Source: Faecalicatena orotica (lineage in GTDB: Bacteria > Bacillota > Clostridia > Lachnospirales > Lachnospiraceae). Taken from it: a DNA stretch of 64,000 nt. Position 1 is the first letter of the stretch. The number at the start of each line of letters is the position of its first letter. This document shows, piece after piece, positions 41,574 through 48,652 of this stretch. The stretch lies in assembly GCF_003149245.1 (NCBI RefSeq), contig NZ_QGDL01000001.1:709089-773088 (forward strand), in the 5' to 3' direction. The notes below the pieces were generated by a model that worked only from the letters and a program-made list of their open reading frames with translations, did no database searches and was not told where the DNA came from. The position numbers were made by a program, and so were the translations under genes.

Positions 41574-43307
41574 CTATGCCGCCCCCTTTCCTGCGTATTT
41601 TTCCAGTTCCTTCTGACTCTCATAGAGCTTCGCATATTCTCCGCCCTCTTCGATCAGCTGCCTGTGGCTTCCCCGCTCGATGATTGTCCCGTTCTGGATC
41701 ATCAGAATCTGGTCCGCCCACGTCACATTTGCCAGTCTGTGTGAAATCAGGATCACGCTCTTCACTTCGGCCAGTTCACGTATGACTTCCATAATCAGAT
41801 TTTCACTTTCGGCATCTATATTGGAGGTTGCTTCATCAAAAATGTAGATATCACTGTCATGTAAGATCGCACGTGCCAGAGCCAGTCTCTGTTTCTGGCC
41901 GCCCGACAGGTTCGCTGCCTTTTCTTCCAGCACCATGTCAAGTCCGCCTTTTTCCATCACGGTCTCATACAGGTTCACCTTCTTCAGCGCCCACAGCATT
42001 TCTTCTCTGGACGCATCTGCTTTTCCCATCTTCAGATTCTCACAGACAGTGCCTTTGAACAGGTAGCTGTCATGGCGTATTCTGGTGATTTTTTGATAAA
42101 GTGTATCCTCATCAATGTCTCTGACGCTGACACCGCCAACTTTTACATTGCCCCCATATTCCAGATAATTTCTCATAAGCAGTGATGCGATCGTACTCTT
42201 CCCACATCCGGATGTTCCAACCAAAGCCGTAAAACTGCCCTCCGGCACGGTGAAATTTACATCCTGAATCACCTTTTTCTCTTCGTCATACCCAAATGTG
42301 ACATTTTCAAAAACAACAGAACTCTCCGGAATCTCTGAAACACTGCCTTTTTCAGGGACAGGTGCATACAGCAGGCGGAAGATTTTATCCGCCGCCGCGT
42401 TTCCGTTCATCGCGATATGGAAGAACGAACCAAGCAGACGTAACGGCAGAAAAAATTCGGCTGAAATCATAATGATAAAGAAACATTCCTCAAGACTGAT
42501 GCCGCCCTTTCCATAGGCCAGAATCCCCAGTATGATCCCTGCTGCCGCACCGCCATATGCCACCAGATCCATGATACTAATGGAATTCAGCTGCATCACC
42601 AGCACACGCATAGTAATCTTCCTGAATTTTTCTGCCTCCTCGTCCATCTTCTTTGCATATCTTTCGTCTGCCTGATAGATTTTCAGCGTCGTCAGCCCCT
42701 GAAGGTTCTCCAGAAAAGAATCTCCAAGCTCTGTGTAAGTTCCCCAGTAACGGCTCAGCATTTTCTTTGCGAACTTCTGTACCGCAACAATCGACAGCGG
42801 TATCAGCGGAACACATAAAAGAAGCACTGCCGCCACCTTCATGTCCATGCTGCCGACAATGATAAAGAGTGTAACCGGAGCCAGAAGGCTGTAGAAAAAC
42901 TGGGGGATATATTTGCCAAAATAGATTTCCAGCTGGTCTACGCCTTCCGTGCTGATCTGGACGGCCTCGGATGTTGCGATGGTATCCCGGTAGAGGCTTC
43001 CCAGTTCCATCAGTTTCCGGTAAATCTTTTCACGCAGCCTGCTCTTGACCTCCGTCGAAGCCTGAAAGGAAAGCCTGCTGTTCCAAGTATTCATAATCCC
43101 ACGGATAAGCAAAGCCCCCGCCAGTGCCAGAAGGATAATTTGAAAATCAGAGGCCGTAAGGCTCCCATCACTCATATGTCCAATAAAAGAGGCTGCGAAG
43201 AGCATCAGAACAACATTTGCAAGTAAAGTGACCCATTGCGTGAGCACCATGCCTGCTATGTATTTCCGGTTATCATTGAATTCTTTCAACAAACGTTTAT
43301 GAAACAT
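41574..43307 (-). CDS. ABC transporter ATP-binding/permease protein, CydD-like half
   Basis: 577 residues: six membrane segments in the first 320, then the ATPase with Walker A GTSGCGKST, canonical signature NLSGGQKQRLALARA and Walker B YIFDEATSNID. It forms a heterodimer with the next gene's product. Its start overlaps the 66-residue membrane protein gene by 11 nt, so all three are translationally linked. The cysteine/heme-export and siderophore-import options cannot be told apart from sequence alone. Confidence 0.87.
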   Translation of the reverse strand: MFHKRLLKEFNDNRKYIAGMVLTQWVTLLANVVLMLFAASFIGHMSDGSLTASDFQIILLALAGALLIRGIMNTWNSRLSFQASTEVKSRLREKIYRKLMELGSLYRDTIATSEAVQISTEGVDQLEIYFGKYIPQFFYSLLAPVTLFIIVGSMDMKVAAVLLLCVPLIPLSIVAVQKFAKKMLSRYWGTYTELGDSFLENLQGLTTLKIYQADERYAKKMDEEAEKFRKITMRVLVMQLNSISIMDLVAYGGAAAGIILGILAYGKGGISLEECFFIIMISAEFFLPLRLLGSFFHIAMNGNAAADKIFRLLYAPVPEKGSVSEIPESSVVFENVTFGYDEEKKVIQDVNFTVPEGSFTALVGTSGCGKSTIASLLMRNYLEYGGNVKVGGVSVRDIDEDTLYQKITRIRHDSYLFKGTVCENLKMGKADASREEMLWALKKVNLYETVMEKGGLDMVLEEKAANLSGGQKQRLALARAILHDSDIYIFDEATSNIDAESENLIMEVIRELAEVKSVILISHRLANVTWADQILMIQNGTIIERGSHRQLIEEGGEYAKLYESQKELEKYAGKGAA

Positions 43308-43497
43308 GAGTTTTCTTCCTCCTTAACTTTTTCCCGTAACGTGTCACATGAGTAATCAGGAAAATGCAGAACAAAAGCCCTGACACCTTATGTATCATCT
43401 TCACCGCCAGAACCCCTCCCAGCGGGTGTATGCAGAACCCGGAAAGAATCATGATTGCTGTTATTATATAAAACAAAACCTCGCCATACTTTTTCAT
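43297..43497 (-). CDS. Small two-helix membrane protein with conserved His (cytochrome b/DUF4405-like)
   Basis: 66 residues. Two membrane helices are visible (about 7-32 and 36-52), followed by a basic tail GKKLRRKK. Histidines lie at the membrane edges: CIHPLGG, MIHKVSG and LITHVTRYG. This resembles the C-terminal half of DUF4405/cytochrome b561-type domains, where such His residues bind heme. It is too short for a complete cytochrome but could dimerise. It is the first gene before the ABC pair and is immediately preceded by a near-consensus Fur box. Confidence 0.65.
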   Translation of the reverse strand: MKKYGEVLFYIITAIMILSGFCIHPLGGVLAVKMIHKVSGLLFCIFLITHVTRYGKKLRRKKTHVS

Positions 43498-43513
43498 CTT
43501 AAGCTTTCTCCTT

Positions 43514-43528
43514 TGATAATCATTCTCA
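43514..43528. promoter_or_regulatory. Fur-box-like site upstream of the small membrane protein / ABC operon
   Basis: TGATAAT-C-ATTCTCA matches the 7-1-7 Fur consensus TGATAAT-N-ATTATCA at all but one position. It lies 17 nt before the ATG at 43497, where bound protein would block transcription or its start. Confidence 0.65.
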
Positions 43529-43546
43529 GTATGTTGTTAAAAATAA

Positions 43547-43581
43547 AAGCGCTTAGTGGGATTGGCTCTCATTAAGCGCTT
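43547..43581 (-). terminator. Terminator of the feo/fur operon
   Basis: AAGCGCTTA and TAAGCGCTT form a 9-bp stem over a 17-nt loop. Leftward it is followed by TTTATTTTTAAC. It begins 5 nt after the Fur-family stop codon. Confidence 0.85.
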
Positions 43582-43585
43582 CGCA

Positions 43586-43996
43586 TTACTTTTCTATTTT
43601 TATGGATGCGACCCTTTGGTTCTTAAGGTAACCGCATCTTTTCAGCCCTTCTGACACAACCTTATTCCAGATGCCGGGTGTCAGATGGTACGTCGTTTCA
43701 TCATCCAGAACAACAATGCAGGTTCCTTCCTCTGCACATTCTTCGTATGAGTCTTTGGCACACTCTACTTTATACATGTTCTTCCTGCTGATTGCCCCGA
43801 TCTCTTCTAAGGCATTCACTATCCTGTATACTGTAGCAACGCCAATTCTTTTATCTGCCTGCGCGGCCTGATAGTAAATCTCTTTACAGCTTTGGCACTC
43901 ATTTTCCAGAATGATATCGATCAACATGAGACGCTGCTTTGTAATCCTGCATCCGTTCTCTTTCAGTCTCTCTACAATCATTTCTTTAGTGTCCAC
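43586..43996 (-). CDS. Fur-family transcriptional regulator (divergent)
   Basis: 136 residues from a GTG at 43996, with GGAGG five nt upstream. The frame runs open to 44059, but those extra codons are the same DNA as the small Cys-rich gene in another frame. Fur-family N-terminal helices are clear: ITKQRLMLIDIILEN and RIGVATVYRIVNALEE. The C-terminal half is unusual: the His-rich metal motif and paired CxxC of classical Fur are absent; instead there are VECAKDSYEECAEEGTC and a lone YHL. Metal sensing may therefore differ. It is the last gene of the feo operon. Confidence 0.82.
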   Translation of the reverse strand: MDTKEMIVERLKENGCRITKQRLMLIDIILENECQSCKEIYYQAAQADKRIGVATVYRIVNALEEIGAISRKNMYKVECAKDSYEECAEEGTCIVVLDDETTYHLTPGIWNKVVSEGLKRCGYLKNQRVASIKIEK

Positions 43997-44126
43997 AATG
44001 TCCTCCGCAATGTTTGCAGTCACCGCCGCACTGAATAGACTTTCCATTCTTTTTATCACGTATCATTCCCCTGATAACAAGTGCGACTGCTCCCACTACG
44101 ATAGCTCCTACAATCAATGTGCCCAT
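43986..44126 (-). CDS. FeoB-associated Cys-rich membrane protein
   Basis: 46 residues, missed by ordinary length cut-offs. ATG at 44126 with GGAGG eight nt upstream. One membrane helix (TLIVGAIVVGAVALVI, about 3-18), a basic turn (RDKKNGK), then the Cys/His tail CGGDCKHCGGHCGH. This is the layout of the FeoB_associated family, which accompanies FeoB in Clostridia and is thought to help iron delivery at the inner face. It lies between feoB (28 nt upstream) and the Fur-family gene, overlapping the latter's start by 11 nt. Confidence 0.9.
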   Translation of the reverse strand: MGTLIVGAIVVGAVALVIRGMIRDKKNGKSIQCGGDCKHCGGHCGH

Positions 44127-44153
44127 AAATGCTGCCTCCTTTCCGGCTGATGT

Positions 44154-46337
44154 CTATTTTGCTGATGCAGCACTTCTTAAATCCACTTTTAAAGTCCTGC
44201 TCTCTTTATATGGTCTTACTAATAAATAGATGAATCCAATAATCAGAAGGACTGCAACGACCACACCGGCGCCGAATACGCCTGTTGTGATGAAGGTCCC
44301 GATCTGATATACACAAAGTGAAACTACATATGCAAGCAGTGTCTGATAACCAATTGCAAACCAGAACCATTTTACATTGTTCATCTCTCTCTTGATTGCT
44401 CCCATTGCCGCGAAGCAGGGCGCGCACAGGAGATTAAACACGAGGAAGGAATAAGCTGCAACAGCCGTCATACTTCCTGCAAGTGTTCCCCAGATTTCGT
44501 TTCCTTCTTCTGCAACTTCTGCAAATCCATAGAGGATGCCAAACGTACCAACTACGTTCTCTTTCGCTACAAGGCCTGTAATGGCTGCAACAGCTGACCG
44601 CCAGTCTCCCCATCCGAGCGGAGTGAATATCCATGCGATCCCATTTCCAACTGCTGCCAGAATACTGTGATTCAGTTCCATATCCTCCAGCATTCTGAAC
44701 TTACCGTCAACCCATCCGAAGTATGAAGTAAACCATACGAGGATTGTAGAAAGAAGGATGATCGTCCCTGCCTTTTTAATGAAGGACCAGCCACGTTCCC
44801 ACATGCTGCGCAGTACATTCCCAACAGTAGGAAGATGATATGCCGGAAGCTCCATAACGAACGGGGCAGGATCGCCTGCAAACATTTTTGTTTTCTTTAA
44901 GATAATTCCAGAGCAGATGATTGCTGCGATTCCAACGAAGTAAGCACTCGGTGCAACCCACCATGCCCCGCCGAATAAGGCACCTGCAATCAAGCCGATA
45001 ATCGGCAGTTTTGCCCCGCATGGCACGAATGTCGTCGTCATAATGGTCATCTTGCGGTCGCGGTCATTCTCGATCGTACGTGAAGCCATGATTCCGGGAA
45101 CACCGCATCCACTTCCGATCAGCATCGGAATGAAGGATTTACCCGAGAGTCCGAATTTGCGGAAGATTCTATCCATGATAAACGCGATTCTGGCCATGTA
45201 ACCACATGCTTCCAGAAAAGCGAGGAAAATAAACAGTACAAGCATCTGCGGTACAAATCCAAGAACCGCTCCAACCCCGGCAACGATACCGTCCAGGATC
45301 AGTCCCTGCAGCCATCCTGCACAGCCTATGGCATTCAGTGCGGATTCAAGCAGAACCGGGATACCGGGGATCTGAAGTCCGAACAAGCTCCACCCCTCTC
45401 CAAATACACCGTCATTTGCCCAGTCAGTCGCCCATGTTCCAACCGTTGTGACGGATACATAGTAAACGATAAACATAACCAATGCAAAGATCGGCAGGGC
45501 GAGGAATCTGTTTGTAACAATCCTGTCAATCTTATCTGACGTGGATAGTTTTCCCTTGCTTACCTTAGTATAGCACTCATTTATGATAGAAGAAATATAA
45601 ACATACCGCTCATTTGTAATAATACTTTCGGTATCATCATCCAGCTCTTTTTCAATCGCGTCGATTTCTTCGGCCACATCAGGCACGCGTTTCATCTGGG
45701 CAGATATCTTATCATCCTTTTCCAGAAGTTTGATTGCAAAAAATCTCTTCTGTTCTTCCGGAATATCGCTGCCTAATTTATTTTCAATGGAATCCAGCAC
45801 ACTTTCTACTTCCGGTGCAAATTTATGTACCGGTACTGCCGCATCCTTCCTGTTGGCAATCTTTACAGCCTTCTCTGCCGCTTTTGCAACTCCGTTTCCT
45901 TTTAGGGCAGATATTTCAACAACCTCGCAGCCGAGCTTTTTACTCAGTTTATCAATATGTATCTTATCACCGCTCTTTTCCACAACATCCATCATGTTAA
46001 CAGCCATAATAACCGGAATTCCCAGCTCCATCAGCTGTGTAGAGAGATACAGGTTTCTCTCAATGTTCGTGCCGTCTACAATATTCAGTATTGCATCCGG
46101 TTTGTCATTAATCAGATAGTTTCTTGCAACTACTTCTTCCAGTGTATATGGAGAAAGCGAATAGATTCCCGGAAGGTCCATGATGATGACGTCTTTATGT
46201 CCTTTCAGTTTTCCTTCTTTCTTTTCTACTGTAACTCCCGGCCAGTTGCCAACAAACTGGTTGGAACCGGTCAGAGCATTGAATAATGTTGTTTTACCGC
46301 AGTTTGGATTTCCTGCCAATGCAATTTTTATAGCCAT
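44154..46337 (-). CDS. feoB: Ferrous iron transport protein B
   Basis: 727 residues. The N-terminal G domain has GNPNCGKTTLFN (G1), GVTVEK (G2), DLPGIYSLSPY (G3) and NMMD (G4-like). A helical GDI-like spacer precedes the membrane part, which has two Gate motifs (SGCGVPGIMASRTI and NLLCAPCFAAMGAIKRE) with their conserved Cys. It imports Fe2+ using GTP. The 139-nt gap before it holds its own candidate promoter and a palindrome that matches the one in the feoA promoter. Confidence 0.95.
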   Translation of the reverse strand: MAIKIALAGNPNCGKTTLFNALTGSNQFVGNWPGVTVEKKEGKLKGHKDVIIMDLPGIYSLSPYTLEEVVARNYLINDKPDAILNIVDGTNIERNLYLSTQLMELGIPVIMAVNMMDVVEKSGDKIHIDKLSKKLGCEVVEISALKGNGVAKAAEKAVKIANRKDAAVPVHKFAPEVESVLDSIENKLGSDIPEEQKRFFAIKLLEKDDKISAQMKRVPDVAEEIDAIEKELDDDTESIITNERYVYISSIINECYTKVSKGKLSTSDKIDRIVTNRFLALPIFALVMFIVYYVSVTTVGTWATDWANDGVFGEGWSLFGLQIPGIPVLLESALNAIGCAGWLQGLILDGIVAGVGAVLGFVPQMLVLFIFLAFLEACGYMARIAFIMDRIFRKFGLSGKSFIPMLIGSGCGVPGIMASRTIENDRDRKMTIMTTTFVPCGAKLPIIGLIAGALFGGAWWVAPSAYFVGIAAIICSGIILKKTKMFAGDPAPFVMELPAYHLPTVGNVLRSMWERGWSFIKKAGTIILLSTILVWFTSYFGWVDGKFRMLEDMELNHSILAAVGNGIAWIFTPLGWGDWRSAVAAITGLVAKENVVGTFGILYGFAEVAEEGNEIWGTLAGSMTAVAAYSFLVFNLLCAPCFAAMGAIKREMNNVKWFWFAIGYQTLLAYVVSLCVYQIGTFITTGVFGAGVVVAVLLIIGFIYLLVRPYKESRTLKVDLRSAASAK

Positions 46338-46425
46338 TTTTACCCTTTCCTCCTGACAACAATCGTACGCAGAACAAATGACATTCAGCTTTGTACACTC
46401 TTGTAATTCGTTACCCCTGTCTTAT

Positions 46426-46441
46426 GTTAGTTTTCGCTAAC
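46426..46441. promoter_or_regulatory. DtxR-type operator upstream of feoB
   Basis: GTTAG-TTTTCG-CTAAC, a 5-6-5 inverted repeat in the feoA-feoB gap. Same half-sites and spacing as the site at 46975-46990. A TTGATT about 16 nt from a weak -10 (TAACAT) overlaps it on the minus strand, so feoB may have a second regulated promoter. Confidence 0.6.
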
Positions 46442-46476
46442 CAATAATCAAAAATTTGATGCAGAAATAAATATCC

Positions 46477-46698
46477 TTATTCTACAAGAATCATTTCCGC
46501 ATCCGCTTTTCTTACCGACAATTCATATCCTCTGACCGTGATTTCAACAGGATCTCCGAAGGGCGCTACTTTTCTTACAAATACGTCTACACCTTTTGTA
46601 ATTCCCATATCCATAATCCTTCTCTTAACCGGACCCTCACCGGTTAGTTTTGTTACCTTAGCAGTCTCGCCGCACGGGACTTCTTTCAATGTCTTCAT
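46477..46698 (-). CDS. feoA: FeoA family protein (second copy, next to feoB)
   Basis: 73 residues, a complete SH3-like FeoA domain: KRRIMDMGITKGVDVFVRK and EITVRGYELSVRKADAE are the family blocks. FeoA supports FeoB, probably by contacting its cytoplasmic domain. This copy has PFGDPVEI before the RGY motif, the form usually found in FeoA beside FeoB. It follows another feoA by 15 nt. Confidence 0.92.
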   Translation of the reverse strand: MKTLKEVPCGETAKVTKLTGEGPVKRRIMDMGITKGVDVFVRKVAPFGDPVEITVRGYELSVRKADAEMILVE

Positions 46699-46713
46699 CT
46701 TCTTGCCCTCTCC

Positions 46714-46935
46714 TTAGCCAACCATGATTTTATTTGCCATATCTTTCCCAATGGCAACTCTGGAATCCTTGACATTCACAATCATATTGCCTCCAATTAA
46801 AGAAACTACTGTGACTGTACCTCCAACTACAAAACCAAGATTCTCAAGAAACCTTCTCGTCTCTTCTTTTCCTCCGACTTTGCGGATGATATTGGGTTTT
46901 CCCTCTTTTACCATTGTTAATGGCATCATCTTCAT
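46714..46935 (-). CDS. feoA: FeoA family protein (first copy)
   Basis: 73 residues, FeoA-type SH3-like domain: RRFLENLGFVVGGTVTVVS and NMIVNVKDSRVAIGKDMANKI. It is clearly different from the second copy, lacking the PFGDPVE segment, so the two are not a recent duplication. Tandem distinct feoA genes ahead of feoB are frequent in Clostridia. It is the first gene of the leftward feo operon and sits directly behind a strong promoter with a DtxR-type palindrome on its -10. Confidence 0.9.
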   Translation of the reverse strand: MKMMPLTMVKEGKPNIIRKVGGKEETRRFLENLGFVVGGTVTVVSLIGGNMIVNVKDSRVAIGKDMANKIMVG

Positions 46936-46951
46936 CTTCTTTCCATTTTAA

Positions 46952-46966
46952 TGATAATTGTTTTCA
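46952..46966. promoter_or_regulatory. Weak Fur-box-like sequence in the feoA leader
   Basis: TGATAAT-T-GTTTTCA matches the Fur consensus at 12 of 14 half-site positions. It lies between the feoA -10 and the start codon. It may add Fur control to the DtxR-type site just upstream. Confidence 0.4.
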
Positions 46967-46974
46967 ATTACAAG

Positions 46975-47006
46975 GTTAGTATATTCTAACTTCCATTAAT
47001 TGTCAA
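46975..47006 (-). promoter_or_regulatory. feo operon promoter with DtxR-type operator on the -10
   Basis: On the minus strand TTGACA (47001-47006), exactly 17 nt, and TATACT (46978-46983) form a near-ideal sigma-70 promoter. GTTAG-TATATT-CTAAC (46975-46990) covers the -10. Half-sites resemble the core of DtxR/IdeR boxes, and a DtxR-family gene is divergent at 47214. Confidence 0.8.
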
Positions 47007-47213
47007 GTACTTTGTTGAAAATATTTCTCAATTTTAAGAAGGAAGAGATAGCGGGAGAGGTTAATTCGATCAGTAAGCCCTTTACATATTGAATTTATCC
47101 ATAAAATTTTATGTATTTGCCCTGTTTGATAAAATATGTTACCATACGGTTATTGATATATTTTTTTAAGCAGATACATTAATTTACTACATATAAAGAA
47201 GGGGTGACATCCT

Positions 47214-47573
47214 ATGAAAACGAATGAATCAGCAGAAAACTATCTGGAAACGATCCTGGTTTTGAGCAAATCGCATCCTGTCGTACGTTCTGTGGATATT
47301 GCGGAGGAACTGAATTTTAAGAAATCCAGTGTCAGTGTTGCTATGAAGAATCTGCGTGAAAAGGAGCAGATCGTTGTGTCTAAAGAAGGGTATATTACCC
47401 TTACAGATGCAGGGCGCGAGATTGCCGAGATGATCTATGAGCGGCACGAGCTGCTGACAGACTGGCTGGTACGGCTGGGTGTTGATGAAAGGACTGCGGC
47501 GGAAGATGCCTGCAGGCTTGAGCATGTAATCAGTAAAGAAAGCTTCGATGCGATTAAAAAGCATATCCGGTAG
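47214..47573 (+). CDS. DtxR/MntR-family metal-dependent regulator
   Basis: 119 residues, at the short end for the family: winged HTH plus dimerisation helices, with no SH3 domain. ENYLETILVLSK, RSVDIAEELNFKKSSVSVAM (recognition helix) and LTDAGREIAEMIYERHELL are typical, as is the ligand-bearing AAEDACRLEHVISKE (Cys and Glu/His near 102-106). It is divergent from the feo operon. The two GTTAG-N6-CTAAC palindromes in that operon are its likely targets, with Fe2+ as the probable co-repressor. Confidence 0.9.
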   Translation: MKTNESAENYLETILVLSKSHPVVRSVDIAEELNFKKSSVSVAMKNLREKEQIVVSKEGYITLTDAGREIAEMIYERHELLTDWLVRLGVDERTAAEDACRLEHVISKESFDAIKKHIR

Positions 47574-47612
47574 CATTATTAATGGAATCAATTTCAGGTG
47601 AGGAGGCTTCGT

Positions 47613-47882
47613 ATGAAAATTACCGCATTAGTTGAGAATGAGTCAAAATGCGAATTAAAATCTAAGCATGGCTTATCCCTATATATAGAAACCCAAAAAC
47701 ATAAAATCTTATTTGATATAGGTCCTGACAGAACACTCTTTGAAAATGCAAAAGAGTTGGAACAGTATTCTCAAACCCAGTTTTATACTTGCCACTGCAC
47801 AGGAACAGAAGCGTTTCACTATCTCTCACAGAAACTATCAAACTTGTTTTATTTGTCTTGTGGGGAAACAGTAAGAATATAA
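47613..47882 (+). pseudogene. Metallo-beta-lactamase-fold protein gutted by in-frame internal deletion
   Basis: The ATG at 47613 has GAGGAGG six nt upstream, and the frame is intact for 89 codons. The first ~48 residues (MKITALVENESKCELK, LSLYIETQKHKILFDIGPD) are the N-terminus of the DHPPS-like MBL-fold group. The last ~35 (FYTCHCTGTEAFHYLS, LFYLSCGETVRI) are its C-terminus. Full-length relatives are about 250 residues, and the central portion including the HxHxDH metal site is missing. The join lies near KELEQYSQ. It follows the DtxR-type gene by 39 nt. Confidence 0.8.
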
Positions 47883-47934
47883 CTCCCAGAGAAAAGATTA
47901 CATTAACGTTTTCCCAGCTTATATATGAACGCGA

Positions 47935-47970
47935 ATAAGCCGCCAGATATCAAACCATCTGACGGCTTAT
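47935..47970 (+). terminator. Intrinsic terminator after the DtxR/MBL unit
   Basis: ATAAGCCGCCAGAT and ATCTGACGGCTTAT form a 14-bp stem with one mismatch over an 8-nt loop, followed by GTTTTTG. It may also slow transcription arriving from the convergent acetyltransferase gene. Confidence 0.8.
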
Positions 47971-48016
47971 GTTTTTGTACATCATAGAATAAAGGAGATG
48001 AGTTCATCTGACGGCC

Positions 48017-48652
48017 TTACAGTTTCTGGATCTCTTCCCACGCCTCTTCATCAAATTCTCTGTCTTTATAATAATATTTCTTATCTTCCTCTGTGATCTT
48101 TCTTATAACCCTGCATGGATTTCCCGCCGCAAGTGACCAGTCCGGAATATCTTTTGTCACGACGCTGCCCGCACCGATGACCGTGTTGCTTCCTATGTGT
48201 ACGCCGGGAAGGATGACTGTATTACCGCCGATCCACACATTGTCGCCGATTGTAACCTCGATCCCGTACTCATACATGGAATTTCTGGAAACGGGATGTA
48301 ACGGGTGTCCTGCGGTATAGATCGCAACGTTTGGAGCCAGCTGGCAGTTGTCACCGATTGTCACCGGGGCTACATCTATGATGGAACAATTATAGTTTGC
48401 AAAGAAGTTCTTCCCGACTTTGATGTGGGAACCGTAATCACAGTAAAACGGCGGGTTGATGAACGCATCCTCGGACTCGCCGAGCAGTTCCTTGACGATT
48501 GCGCTAAGTTTGTCAAAGTCAGAACGGTCTGCAAAATTTAGTTCCTGCAAAATCTTCCTGCATACCTTTTGTTCCTCCATAACTGAATCGTCTGAAATGT
48601 ATGCCATTTCTGAATCTCTGCGGCTGATGTTGTCTATCTTTTTATGCTCCAT
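48017..48652 (-). CDS. Maltose/galactoside-type sugar O-acetyltransferase
   Basis: 211 residues from the ATG at 48652 (GGAGG upstream), overlapping the GH13 stop by 11 nt; the longer frame would run far into that gene. The N-terminal Mac domain (ISDDSVMEEQKVCRKILQELN) precedes a left-handed beta-helix of hexapeptide repeats (IKVGKNFFANYN, VTIGDNCQLAPNV, VTIGDNVWIGGN, IGSNTVIGAGSVVTKDI). AGHPLHP holds the catalytic His. It acetylates maltose, glucose or related sugars with acetyl-CoA. Last gene of the maltodextrin run. Confidence 0.92.
   Translation of the reverse strand: MEHKKIDNISRRDSEMAYISDDSVMEEQKVCRKILQELNFADRSDFDKLSAIVKELLGESEDAFINPPFYCDYGSHIKVGKNFFANYNCSIIDVAPVTIGDNCQLAPNVAIYTAGHPLHPVSRNSMYEYGIEVTIGDNVWIGGNTVILPGVHIGSNTVIGAGSVVTKDIPDWSLAAGNPCRVIRKITEEDKKYYYKDREFDEEAWEEIQKL

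Noticed and set aside
43997-44059. Longer N-terminus for the Fur-family protein
   Set aside because: The same DNA encodes the Cys-rich FeoB partner in another frame, and GGAGG sits correctly before the GTG at 43996.
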